Below, piece after piece: positions 9,641-18,753 of a stretch of DNA of 64,000 nt. The DNA lies in assembly GCA_023078555.1 (NCBI GenBank), contig CM041201.1, forward strand, positions 1,805,713-1,869,712, in the 5' to 3' direction. Positions within the stretch are counted from its first letter, which is position 1. Every line of letters begins with the position of its first letter. The translations under genes and the position numbers were made by a program. Origin of the DNA: Ulva prolifera (Eukaryota; Chlorophyta; Ulvophyceae; Ulvales; Ulvaceae). The notes beneath the pieces were generated by a model. The model saw nothing but the letters and a program-made list of their open reading frames with translations. It made no database searches and had not been told where the DNA came from.

Positions 9641-12421
9641 GATGGTTGCGCAATGGACAGCAGCAGTTGCACACCTCGCATACATCTCCGGGCTGTCAAG
9701 CAGATCTCCGAGACGATACAGCTCTGCAACTTCGTCACCTTCACCTGTCTCTCGCACAGTCACGACATCACCGTCGCTGTGGCCACAATCGGGTGAAACT
9801 TGTCCCTCTGGGGCGCTGTTGGGGGCTGCTCTGTCGACGTCGCCGGATGACATGTCCCCCCCTCCGAGGCTCAAGGGCGCTGACCCAGACTCAGAAGGTA
9901 TGTAAGAGTCGTCGTCGTCATCCGAGTCATCGCTGAAGTCGGGTTGGTCAATGTCGCCCTCTAGGCCACCAGAGTCACGGTTACGTGTGGCACCACTGCG
10001 GCCAGCCGTTGCAATGGCATGCGGTGGCTGCGGGGGACGTGCCGCCACACCGCCACCCACCCGCGCACCGCATGTAACACCACAGCCGCGTGCGTCTGCA
10101 CTGATCGCGCTCTCAAGCAGTACAGGGGTCGAGCTGTCTATGACAGCAGCATCTGCCGCACTTGCATTTGGCGCAGCGCCTCCCGCTGCAGTGACAGCCT
10201 CTTGATGCGGCGGCTCGCCTGCCGGGTTCCCGCCGCAACCCATGCTGTGCTGCTGCGATCTCTGGGCCGGCAGCGCGGGCAGCACCATCGCGGTCGATGC
10301 GTCCGCTGCTGGTTGCGCTGCTGCAACCTCGGGAGCATTCACCGCAACGCCAGATTCGGCCATGCCAGTGCAAAGAGGAGGTTCAGTTGCGACGTTGCCC
10401 TCTCGCGAGCGAGTAGGACTGCCATGGCCACGTGCAGTCGCCACAGGTGGCAGTGGGCCGAGGTTGATGACAGGGCGACGACGGCGACGGGCCGCGCCCA
10501 AGCCCCGGCCATGGGCGGCAACACATCTGCGCCCTCCATCCCGATCGCGCTCTGCCGCACGACCAGATACAATGTCAACACCAGGCCGCGCATGCGCAGC
10601 CCCACAAGGCACGGACGCCTGCCCTGGCACAGATGCGACCCCCTTCAGGGCGCTCGACGCGAGTTCAGCATCATCAAAGTCGGCAAGGACAAACCTTGAC
10701 AAGGACACAGCGCTGCGGCCGTGTCGGGGTTGCGCCGTATCACCGGCGCGCACCGCTCCGCCACCCACGCCAGCCCCACCGCTGCCTGTCGAGATCCTGA
10801 TCCACGACATATCCGGCGATCGCAGCGAAGAGGCAGCAGCCACATGTGGTGGACCTCCAGCTACAGTGCCTGCGGTGGCAGTGGCTGCAGCTGCAGTGGC
10901 TGCACGGCCGAGGGTTGGCTGCCCGGGCGCGCTCAGCGGTTCATCACGGGGCCGTTTGCACGTTGGCTGCTTGTTCAGACCCATCATCATCAAACGCTGC
11001 TGCTGTGACTTCCGGATGCGGAACTCCGGTCGCACCGATGTGATGGACGAAACCACAGCCGCCGCTACAGGGTCCGGTGCAGCATTTACCTGGTCCGTCA
11101 CCGCAAGGCCAAAGCTCGACTGGCCGGCGCCGGTGCCCATCTCATCGCCATCTTCATCAGACACGCACAGATCGATGCTGCCCCCGCCTCCTCTGAGCCT
11201 CAGCCCGATGCCCGCAGCCACAGCGCCCTCTTCGTCCCCGTCATCACTGAACAGGCTGCCGCTGTCCCCGCCTCCCCTCAGCCTCGGCGCCAGAGGCTGC
11301 GGCCCGACGCCAGCATCCACAGCGCCCTCCCCGTCACCGTCATCACCGAACAGGCTGCCGCTGTCCCCGCCTCCCCTCAGCCTCGGCGCCAGAGGCTGCG
11401 GCCCGACGCCAGCATCCACAGCGCCCTCCCCGTCACCGTCATCACCGAACGGGCTGCCGCTGTCCCCGTGTCCCCTGAACCTGTACCTGTCGGCAGCGTC
11501 CACAGAGCCCTTCGCTTCGCCGTCATCACTGGACGGGCTGCCGCGGTCACCGCCTGCCTTCTGCCTGGGCCCAACGGCAAGGGCTGGGGCAGGCAAGTCC
11601 ACATGGACTGCGCTCACACCGCCTGCAGCGTCCGAGGCCCCTGCTGTGGACCATCCAGGGGGTCTTCTTGCACGGTGCATCTCCGCAGCAGCCAAGCCCA
11701 CAGCAGCCATCTGGGCTGCCATGAACAGGACCCGCCCGACCCTGGCGTCGTCATGTCTGGCGACGCTGCGCCCAGCTGGTCCAGCCACGGCGTTCCGCAG
11801 CAGGGTTTGGACACACCGAACGATGCAGGAGCCGAGATGCATGCCGGCGGTGACGCGCCCGGGCACAAGCTGCCTCGCCCGCTTTGCGCTGGGTGTGCCG
11901 ATGGCGGTCCCCGGACCCGCAGCGTCGAACCCCGCCGCTGGTGCGAGGCCCTCGCACCACGCGAGCCCGTACTGCGACTGTTGCACGGTGACATCGCCCG
12001 GCGCGTCCATCACGTGCACGCGCGTCGGCGTGTGCGTGGCCGTCACCGCTCGCTTCCTCTCAGGGTTCAGCAGCCACGCGCGTGCAGCTCGCACGCGCCC
12101 CTCCAACGCCGCCCGTGACCGTGCACCTCCGGCGGTCGTCGCCGGCGGAAGGCTGACCTTGGCAACGTACTGGTCGCGCCACCCGTTGCGCTGGACGGCG
12201 CCGCGCCGCCCGCGGGCCACATCCTGGAACTCCTCACGCCGCCACAGCCGCCGGACACTCGGATGGTGGCCACGCCTGCCTTGCACACAATGCGCCATCG
12301 CCCTGCAAACCGACGCGGCTCGCGCGCTGCAACATGCCACCGGGGCGGGGGATGGGCACAGGAGCAAAGACGTACCTCTTGACCCGGGGCATCGCGTGCC
12401 AGCGCACACTCCACTGCACAT
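9599..12421 (-). CDS. Unknown acidic, low-complexity protein (arm A copy)
   Basis: This long minus-strand frame has an N-terminal part with arginine-rich and small-residue stretches, a middle part with three or more near-identical 33-residue repeats (core GDSGSLFGDDGDGEGAVDAG, encoded by a 99-bp minisatellite at 11,200-11,500), basic segments such as RKSQQQRLMMMGLNKQP, and an acidic tail with a run DDSDDDDDSY. The composition suggests a nuclear, disordered, possibly chromatin- or DNA-associated protein; that is inference. The part upstream of 11,692 is absent from the arm B copy, and the part upstream of 12,097 lies in another duplicated block, so the true start is unknown. A 782-codon antisense frame overlaps it and I take that as a shadow. 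Confidence 0.55.
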   Translation of the reverse strand: MCSGVCAGTRCPGSRGTSLLLCPSPAPVACCSARAASVCRAMAHCVQGRRGHHPSVRRLWRREEFQDVARGRRGAVQRNGWRDQYVAKVSLPPATTAGGARSRAALEGRVRAARAWLLNPERKRAVTATHTPTRVHVMDAPGDVTVQQSQYGLAWCEGLAPAAGFDAAGPGTAIGTPSAKRARQLVPGRVTAGMHLGSCIVRCVQTLLRNAVAGPAGRSVARHDDARVGRVLFMAAQMAAVGLAAAEMHRARRPPGWSTAGASDAAGGVSAVHVDLPAPALAVGPRQKAGGDRGSPSSDDGEAKGSVDAADRYRFRGHGDSGSPFGDDGDGEGAVDAGVGPQPLAPRLRGGGDSGSLFGDDGDGEGAVDAGVGPQPLAPRLRGGGDSGSLFSDDGDEEGAVAAGIGLRLRGGGGSIDLCVSDEDGDEMGTGAGQSSFGLAVTDQVNAAPDPVAAAVVSSITSVRPEFRIRKSQQQRLMMMGLNKQPTCKRPRDEPLSAPGQPTLGRAATAAAATATAGTVAGGPPHVAAASSLRSPDMSWIRISTGSGGAGVGGGAVRAGDTAQPRHGRSAVSLSRFVLADFDDAELASSALKGVASVPGQASVPCGAAHARPGVDIVSGRAAERDRDGGRRCVAAHGRGLGAARRRRRPVINLGPLPPVATARGHGSPTRSREGNVATEPPLCTGMAESGVAVNAPEVAAAQPAADASTAMVLPALPAQRSQQHSMGCGGNPAGEPPHQEAVTAAGGAAPNASAADAAVIDSSTPVLLESAISADARGCGVTCGARVGGGVAARPPQPPHAIATAGRSGATRNRDSGGLEGDIDQPDFSDDSDDDDDSYIPSESGSAPLSLGGGDMSSGDVDRAAPNSAPEGQVSPDCGHSDGDVVTVRETGEGDEVAELYRLGDLLDSPEMYARCATAAVHCATINVRFALLCLILLA
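11200..11500. repeat. 99-bp coding minisatellite
   Basis: GAACAGGCTGCCGCTGTCC or a one-base variant recurs at 11,249, 11,348 and 11,447, exactly 99 bp apart, so the array stays in frame and encodes 33-residue protein repeats. Partial, more diverged units flank it. The same array is at 37,646-37,946 in arm B. Confidence 0.85.
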
Positions 12422-14256
12422 CGTCGGCGTACGACGCCAACACCTCCACCGTCAACCCCGCAACCTCTGCCGGTGCCGGCTCGGTCGGGAACCTGCGCAG
12501 GAATGGCTGGTTCACATTGCATGCTCAAGAATGGCTGGTTCACATTGCATGCGCAGAGACGGTTGGATCACAGTGCATGCTCAGGAATGACTGTCTCACA
12601 GTGAATGCGCAGGAACAGTTGGTTCACATGTGCTGCAGCATATGCTCAGGCATGCCTGGCTCACAGCAGCTAGGTCGTGCACACCTCGGCGGAGGTGCAG
12701 GCCGCCCTCGGCGCTCTCGCTCGCGCCGTTTCCCCGCCCGTCGCGTACTGCTGCTGCGTCGCGTCCCACTGCGACCATGGCGCACCAGGCTACCCGTGAC
12801 CGCCTCCATCCGGGCCACCCACCGGGCCACGGCGGCCTCGCTGCCTCCAGCGTCAAGCGCCGTGCTGAATTCGCACTGCCCGAGCGCCGGGCTGGACTCT
12901 GCTACCCCGCCGTCATCCCCACTTGTCCGGTCCAGGTTGCAGTGTTCCCCCTGTAGGCACACCGCAGAGTGAACACATGCACAGCTACACTGGTGCGACT
13001 GAGGGCAACGTGGATCCGCCACGACCTTCAGCGTGCCGACAGTACTAGCAGGAGGCAGTGGACATCTGGTGGTATATCGCACTGGTCGTACATTGCCCAA
13101 GTCGACTGACGACTCAAAGCACTAGTCGTGCACCAGTGCAGTACACGACGCAGCGCGCAGGCACGGGCCCACCACTGTATGCATGCACATATGCATGCAG
13201 CCTTATCCTCTCTGTCAACCTGCGTACCTCTCCAGAAATGAGGCCGACCTCCGCCATCTATTGCCCCAATCCACCGGCGTCGCTACCCAGATGTACACAG
13301 CCTTGTTGACGACGAAGATGTTCGCAAGCAGGCGCGTCGTTCGCCGTGCCGATGACCTTGTGTAAGCTTGCAGCCTGCACCTAAGGCGTCCCCCACGGCC
13401 CCGCGCGACAGAATCCCCAGCCGGGACACACAGAGTAGCTATGAGAGATCACCGTAATGATGCGATTCTACGTGAGTGGAATGCGCCGTGGGGTCGTTGC
13501 CCACGCCGTGCCCTGTCGCAGTACCACTTCAAGGAACCAGAAATTAATCGTTAACGGTCAACGTGACGATCGCACACACGCACTCTACGCCTCTAGGCAC
13601 CCGTGGGGCTCGTCCACATGATAAGTCGCACAGACACGATCCACGTGTGGGGGCTCTGCTGCTCCTTCGCCCTGCGGTGGTCACCTCTGCGGTCACGTAC
13701 GTTATAGACATGAGCCCGTATCCATGCGACCCCTGCGCCACCAATCCAGTAACAGTCTCCCGCGTGTACAGCACCTTGGTACCCGGATACAGGCCTTCAG
13801 CACTACACCCGCACATACCTCCGCTGTCTCCACTTTCCAGCATCGTGATAGCAGCCTTTCTACCGTGACAGCAGAAACAAGTACGTCGCGCGTGCCGCTC
13901 CAGCGATATAACCTCCCGTTTCGTTTGCCAGACTCGTGTTCACGACGCCAAGATTACAGAATTTCAAAGATGGCGGGATTGAGCTCTGGAGCAGGTCCTT
14001 TTCATGAGGTGCGTCGACATCTACACCCGTGAGCACGATGCGTACGTCAGCTTCCGTCAGGTGGCACCCGTGCGTGCGAGAAATTCTTGCTGTGAGAGTG
14101 CAGGGGCTGCAGCACTGCATGCGACTGGCAGGTGAGAAGGGCCACAGCCGCAGAGCCTGGGCACCTGGCGGCATGTTACAGCACCCCAAGGACCGTGGTG
14201 ATGACGTTCAGACGCGAAGCATCGCCCTCTGGGTTCCACAACCGCCTCTGACGGCC
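12098..14256 (+). repeat. Segmental duplication copy 2, left part
   Basis: This matches 2,153-4,311 at offset 9,945 with no visible indel, including the 28-bp minisatellite (12,496-12,670). It ends with the 5-bp target duplication CGGCC at 14,252-14,256 next to the Ty3 LTR. I see no convincing gene in 12,700-14,250; frames there are short and without domains. Confidence 0.9.
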
Positions 14257-14623
14257 TGTAAAGACTGTTAGTCAAGAGACATGGAATGTGAGATCTGTCT
14301 AATACCCTTTAAGGTCCAGCTGCTTATATACTGTAAGCTAGCCTGTGTACGACACCTGCCACAGTGCGCTGTGCTCAGCACACTGACCCCGTACACACCA
14401 GAGGCTCCCATCGTGTCCGCCTATACGCCGGACATTTGCAATGCTTCTGGAGAATTCCAGAGCAGTGCCTCGATGGCTCGCCTGCGTCAGCAGGACGAGT
14501 CTGGCGACCACTGTTAACAGAGTCCCATACTGCCAGCCACGGTCACGTGGACTGACGGGACATTCCGGAGGCTTCCAGAATACTCTAAGCCATGCATCTC
14601 CATGCGTGTGACGTATCGTCACA
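14257..14623 (-). repeat. 3' LTR of the Ty3 chromovirus
   Basis: This 367-bp repeat is matched by 20,286-20,652 and has TGT...ACA ends. On the minus strand it carries a TATATAAG word (14,333-14,340) suited to a TATA box. Its left edge abuts CGGCC. Confidence 0.93.
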
Positions 14624-14637
14624 GTACTCCCCCGCTA
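14624..14637 (-). other. Polypurine tract of the Ty3 element
   Basis: On the minus strand a GCGGGGGAGTAC word sits directly before the TGTGACG start of the 3' LTR, just past the pol stop codon. Its position and purine run fit the plus-strand primer of Ty3 elements. Confidence 0.6.
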
Positions 14638-17600
14638 AGCTTGCTTGCCCTCAAGCAACTTGGACAGCTTGTCCACACTTAACGGAAAAGCGTCATCAGG
14701 CGGAGGCTCAGCGCGGCTACGCCAGAACTCCCGAATGTGTGCGTCGCAATCGTGCATCAGCATGGCATCATGCCAGCCGTATCCACCTCCGACCCAGTGC
14801 ACTTTGTACTGTCGCCGTGGAGTATCCCGGCTCTCAGAGATGTAGTCCACTGTCCACTGCAGGTCATCGTCCGCGACTCCGGGCATGACCGGTGGCTGAT
14901 AAGATCCATCGCTGTGGAATCTCTTCAGAGACGACACATGGAACACATTGTGTTTCCGATGCAAGGGCGCAGGCAAATGCAATCGATAGCTCAGCCTATG
15001 CGTGCCAATGACCTCCGTGATACGAAACGGTCCTAGCCATCGCGGTGCGAGCTTAAGCTTAAGCCCCTTTTCTATGCGAAAATGCTTAATGCTGATCAGT
15101 ACTTGATCACCCACCTCAAGCGGCTCTGCTGGCCTCCTGCGGCGATCAGCCGCGGCTTTCTGCCTCGACTGTGCTGCTGCTATGCAAGTCTTTGCCAGCT
15201 GCAGCTGTTCCGACCATTTACCCACAAACTGATTTACTGCTGGATTCGCTTTTCGCAAGTATAGAGCGATTGGCGTGTCCGGATTCTGTCCGTAGTTCAG
15301 CATAAACGGTGTGTTGTTGATCGTACTGTTGAACGCATTGTTCATCGCAAACTCGGCGACTGGCAATAGTGCGTCCCAGTTCGTCTGTGTGCCATTGACA
15401 AAGTGCCGCAAGGTATCTTCTAAGATGCCATTAGCGTTCTCTGTCTGGCCATCCGACTGCGGATGATGACTGGATGTTTTATTGTGTTCGATGCCGAAGT
15501 GTTCACACATCAGCTGCCAGAACTCACTCTGTACTCGCACATCGCGATCAGATACAATGTCGCTTGGTATGCCATGCAGCTTCCAGACATGTTCCTCGAA
15601 CAGCTGGACAAGCCCACTAGACGTGACTGTCTTTGTGGATGGCGCCAGGTGTACCATCTTGGATAGACGGTCGACAAAGACAACAATCGTGTCGTGACCT
15701 TTCTGCGTGCGAGGCAGATCGGTGATCAGGTCCATAGACACAGATTCCCATCTGCGACTCGGAACAGGCAAGGGACTTAGCAAGCCTTGCGGCTTCTGAG
15801 TCGATGCTTTCACGCGCTGGCAAGAATCACAATTCTTAATGAATGCAGCAACGTCTTTGCTGATGCATTCCCAGTGAAACACCTCTCTGACCTTGCGTGT
15901 CGTGCGTGCAATGCCATAGTGGCCACAGTGCGGTGGCGAATGCAATGCGTCTACACACTCACTCCGCAGTGTATCAACACTCGGAATGTACAACTGGCCT
16001 TTCTTAGTCCAGTATAGCCCATCATCTTTCCGCACAAGGTCCAGCTTATCAAAGCGACGCTTGTTGTCACGCTGCATAGCCTCGTAGCCCTGCTGGCAAC
16101 GAGCGAACAGATCTTTGACTAAATAGCCTTTGATCGACTGTGCTACGCCATGACCCATAGCTGTTACTGCATTCATCTGCACACGACGGCCGTTGCCCCC
16201 CCTCTGCGAAGTGCGCGCCTCGCGTACAACACCAGCAAAGTAAAGGCACGTGGCGCCCCGCGCATTGAAAGTCGTAGTGGGATCCAATCTTTGGACATAG
16301 TGACCACCGACTTGCAGCAGAGCGAAATGAGCAGGTGAGCGCGACAGCGGGTCCGCGACGTTCGTAGCACCAGGTCTGTACTTCCATACATAATTGTATG
16401 CAGAAGACTCATACAGCCAGCGTGCACGACGTTTAAGAGTATGCGGATTCGTTGACGTGTCTACGTACGTGTTGGGCTGGTGATCGGTCTCGATCGTAAA
16501 AGGCTCTGAAGTGCCCTCCAGATAACACCGCCACTCGCGCAAAGCATATACCACCGCCAGCATTTCAATGTCTGACGTGTTGTAACCCGCTTCGGCACCA
16601 CTAAGCTTCTTTGAATAGAACGCGATGGGGTGACGCTCCTGGAGCAGTGCACCGCCTACTGCCGGTGCAGCCGAGCATGCATCGACCACGACTGTGAAAG
16701 GCTTAGAGAAGTCAGGCAATGCTAGGACAGGCGCTGTTACCAGTGCAGTTTTCAGTGCATTGAAGGCGTCCGCGCACTGCTGTGTCCATTTGCCCTTGAA
16801 CGACTCCTCGACTTTGCGTGCCTCCTCTGCCGAGAGCTTGCCCCATTGTAGAAGGCGTCCCTTCCGATCGCTGGCATCTATCCCCTTCAGCAGGTCAGTC
16901 AGTGGGCACGCCATGCGTGCGTATCCGCGGATATACCGTCGGAAGTAATTGGCCAGTCCCAAGAAGCTGCGCACTTCATAAACAGAGCGAGGTTGGGGCC
17001 AGCCTGACACAACAGACACCTTCGCCGGATCAGGCTTGATCCCCTCTGAGGACAGTATGTGGCCCAGGAAACGCAGTTCCTGCTTAAAGAACTCACTCTT
17101 CGTGAGCCGGGCTTTGTAATTGTGTTTGCGCAGTACACTGAGCACTTTCCGGATATGCTCCATGTGCTCCTCTTCGTTCTTCGAATATATGAGGATATCG
17201 TCTAAATAGACGCACACGAACTTGTTCAGCTGTTTGCCAAAGATTCTATTCATCTCGGCCTGAAACACAGCTGGCGCATTACACAGCCCGAATGGCAGCA
17301 CTCGCCATTCAAATTTTCCTATGTGTGTGTTGAAGGCCGTTTTCTCCCAGTCTTTGGGGTGCAGGCCGATCTGATGGTACCCGCTGGTAAGATCAATGGA
17401 TGAGAAGCATTTCGCTCCACCCAGATTGTCCAGCAGGTCCTCCACACGGGGCATAGGATACTTATTTTTGTGTGTGAGTTTATTCAGCTCCCGATAATCG
17501 ATGCACATACGCAGAGTGCCATCAGGCTTCGGGGCGAACAACACCGGGGCTCCATAAGCCGAGGATGAGGGGACTATTCGCCCTGCATCCAACAGGCCTT

Positions 17601-18702
17601 GCACCTGGGTCTCCACCTCCTTACGTTCGCTAATAGATAGACGGAACGCAGGTCTGTTTGGTGCAGCGGCCCCCTCGCTCAGGCGCAAGCCTTCCGGTGT
17701 ACCCGGCTGCCAATCTCTGACAACAGGGTCCTCAAACACATCTTTGTATTCTGCTAATACCTGCTTCACCTGTTCCCGCTGGTCGAAGCCAGCGTCTTTG
17801 GCCTCCCGAAGGATGACCAGGAACGGCGAAGCGCAGCCCTGCTTGGGCCTAGAAAGCAGTCGCTTAGCTTGCACTGCTGACAGCAGAACTGCAGCCTGGG
17901 AGCCTTCCCTAGGCTGGCTGCGTGCGCGGGCATCTGCGCGCGCGTCCGCAGCCGGAGACAGTCGTTTGTTTCTGCGCCTAAGCCACAAGCTCGGTGGCGA
18001 GTAGCGCGGGCCCGGTTCATGCGAACCGAAATCAATCACAGCCCCCTCGCGTTTATGCCAATCGTCGCCCAAGATCACGTCAAATCCTGGTGTCATATCA
18101 ATAACGTGCAGAGTCACTGTCTCAGTGTACGATTGCAACGACAGGCGTGCTTGCACATGGCCGGCTGTCACACTCTGTGAGCCGTCCGCAAGGATAATGG
18201 GCACTTTCGAACGGTTGATTGCGAGTTTGTGTCTATGTGCAAATGCTTTGCTGACGAAACTGTACTTCGCGCCTGTGTCGCCGAGCACCGTGCAAGGAGC
18301 ACCGGCGAGAGCAGCTGAGAAAACGAACGTGAGATCACTCTCCGTCGTCGCAGGGACTCGCAAGTCCTGTACAGTCGAAGGCAAGTCTGTTGCCGTGTAC
18401 AGTCCAGCAGGGAACGCAGGCGGATCGTAAAACAGTACAGTGTCAGACAAGCCATCCTCACAACGCTGCTGTACGGTGCACAATTGTTGCATCCCTTTAG
18501 TCAGAGGTGTAGGCAAAGCATTACTGGGCAAGCCGAAATATGCACTAGTGCCGTATGGCACCTGCTGTTTACATCGTTTGTAGTGCGCCAGCACTCTGCT
18601 CACGTCTTCCGACTGCGAAACTGACACAATCGAACAACAACCGGCAACTGATGCATCAACAAAAGCATGCGCATTGAACTGTCGCTGTGGGAAACTATCC
18701 AC
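14635..18702 (-). CDS. Ty3 chromovirus Pol polyprotein
   Basis: The 1,355-codon frame reads in order: aspartic protease with LGDTGA near residue 140; reverse transcriptase with FGLCNAPAVFQ near 471-481 and the catalytic YLDD at 499-502; RNase H with VVVDA near 671-675 and ETDHQ near 738-742; integrase zinc finger with paired histidines near 921-928 and C958/C961; integrase core with D991, D1052 and E1088, giving the exact DD35E spacing; a GPF-type module near 1,219-1,230; and a chromodomain near 1,279-1,330 (YKVHWVG core). All catalytic residues are present. The chromodomain would target integration to particular chromatin. Pol lies in the same frame as Gag, one TGA downstream, with no further stop between, so the Met position used here is nominal. 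It is likely made as a Gag-Pol fusion. Confidence 0.96.
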   Translation of the reverse strand: MDSFPQRQFNAHAFVDASVAGCCSIVSVSQSEDVSRVLAHYKRCKQQVPYGTSAYFGLPSNALPTPLTKGMQQLCTVQQRCEDGLSDTVLFYDPPAFPAGLYTATDLPSTVQDLRVPATTESDLTFVFSAALAGAPCTVLGDTGAKYSFVSKAFAHRHKLAINRSKVPIILADGSQSVTAGHVQARLSLQSYTETVTLHVIDMTPGFDVILGDDWHKREGAVIDFGSHEPGPRYSPPSLWLRRRNKRLSPAADARADARARSQPREGSQAAVLLSAVQAKRLLSRPKQGCASPFLVILREAKDAGFDQREQVKQVLAEYKDVFEDPVVRDWQPGTPEGLRLSEGAAAPNRPAFRLSISERKEVETQVQGLLDAGRIVPSSSAYGAPVLFAPKPDGTLRMCIDYRELNKLTHKNKYPMPRVEDLLDNLGGAKCFSSIDLTSGYHQIGLHPKDWEKTAFNTHIGKFEWRVLPFGLCNAPAVFQAEMNRIFGKQLNKFVCVYLDDILIYSKNEEEHMEHIRKVLSVLRKHNYKARLTKSEFFKQELRFLGHILSSEGIKPDPAKVSVVSGWPQPRSVYEVRSFLGLANYFRRYIRGYARMACPLTDLLKGIDASDRKGRLLQWGKLSAEEARKVEESFKGKWTQQCADAFNALKTALVTAPVLALPDFSKPFTVVVDACSAAPAVGGALLQERHPIAFYSKKLSGAEAGYNTSDIEMLAVVYALREWRCYLEGTSEPFTIETDHQPNTYVDTSTNPHTLKRRARWLYESSAYNYVWKYRPGATNVADPLSRSPAHFALLQVGGHYVQRLDPTTTFNARGATCLYFAGVVREARTSQRGGNGRRVQMNAVTAMGHGVAQSIKGYLVKDLFARCQQGYEAMQRDNKRRFDKLDLVRKDDGLYWTKKGQLYIPSVDTLRSECVDALHSPPHCGHYGIARTTRKVREVFHWECISKDVAAFIKNCDSCQRVKASTQKPQGLLSPLPVPSRRWESVSMDLITDLPRTQKGHDTIVVFVDRLSKMVHLAPSTKTVTSSGLVQLFEEHVWKLHGIPSDIVSDRDVRVQSEFWQLMCEHFGIEHNKTSSHHPQSDGQTENANGILEDTLRHFVNGTQTNWDALLPVAEFAMNNAFNSTINNTPFMLNYGQNPDTPIALYLRKANPAVNQFVGKWSEQLQLAKTCIAAAQSRQKAAADRRRRPAEPLEVGDQVLISIKHFRIEKGLKLKLAPRWLGPFRITEVIGTHRLSYRLHLPAPLHRKHNVFHVSSLKRFHSDGSYQPPVMPGVADDDLQWTVDYISESRDTPRRQYKVHWVGGGYGWHDAMLMHDCDAHIREFWRSRAEPPPDDAFPLSVDKLSKLLEGKQA

Positions 18703-18753
18703 GGCGCCATATGACGCTACCAGCGCTCGCAGATCAACCGGCTCGGGTTGTCA
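18703..18753 (-). other. In-frame TGA between gag and pol
   Basis: The gag frame ends TTC CCG GGC AAC TGA CAA, and the next 16 codons stay open in the same frame up to the pol frame. Gag and Pol are therefore one frame split by a single UGA, with no frameshift. Most chromoviruses use a single uninterrupted frame; this could be programmed read-through (UGA followed by C) or a recent nonsense change. Confidence 0.85.

Larger units (their letters stand above)
6824..11692 (+). repeat. Inverted-repeat arm A (4,869 bp)
   Basis: Every landmark here pairs with one at 37,454-42,322 on the opposite strand so that the two coordinates sum to 49,146 along the whole arm. There is thus no net insertion or deletion, and predicted peptides are identical. 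The left limit is where GCAGACCTGCATCC begins to match; the right limit is GCTGCTGCGGAGATGCACC. Contents from left to right: GC-rich palindromes, AT-rich block, about 1.4 kb without a gene, a satellite monomer, then most of an unknown gene on the minus strand. Confidence 0.92.
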
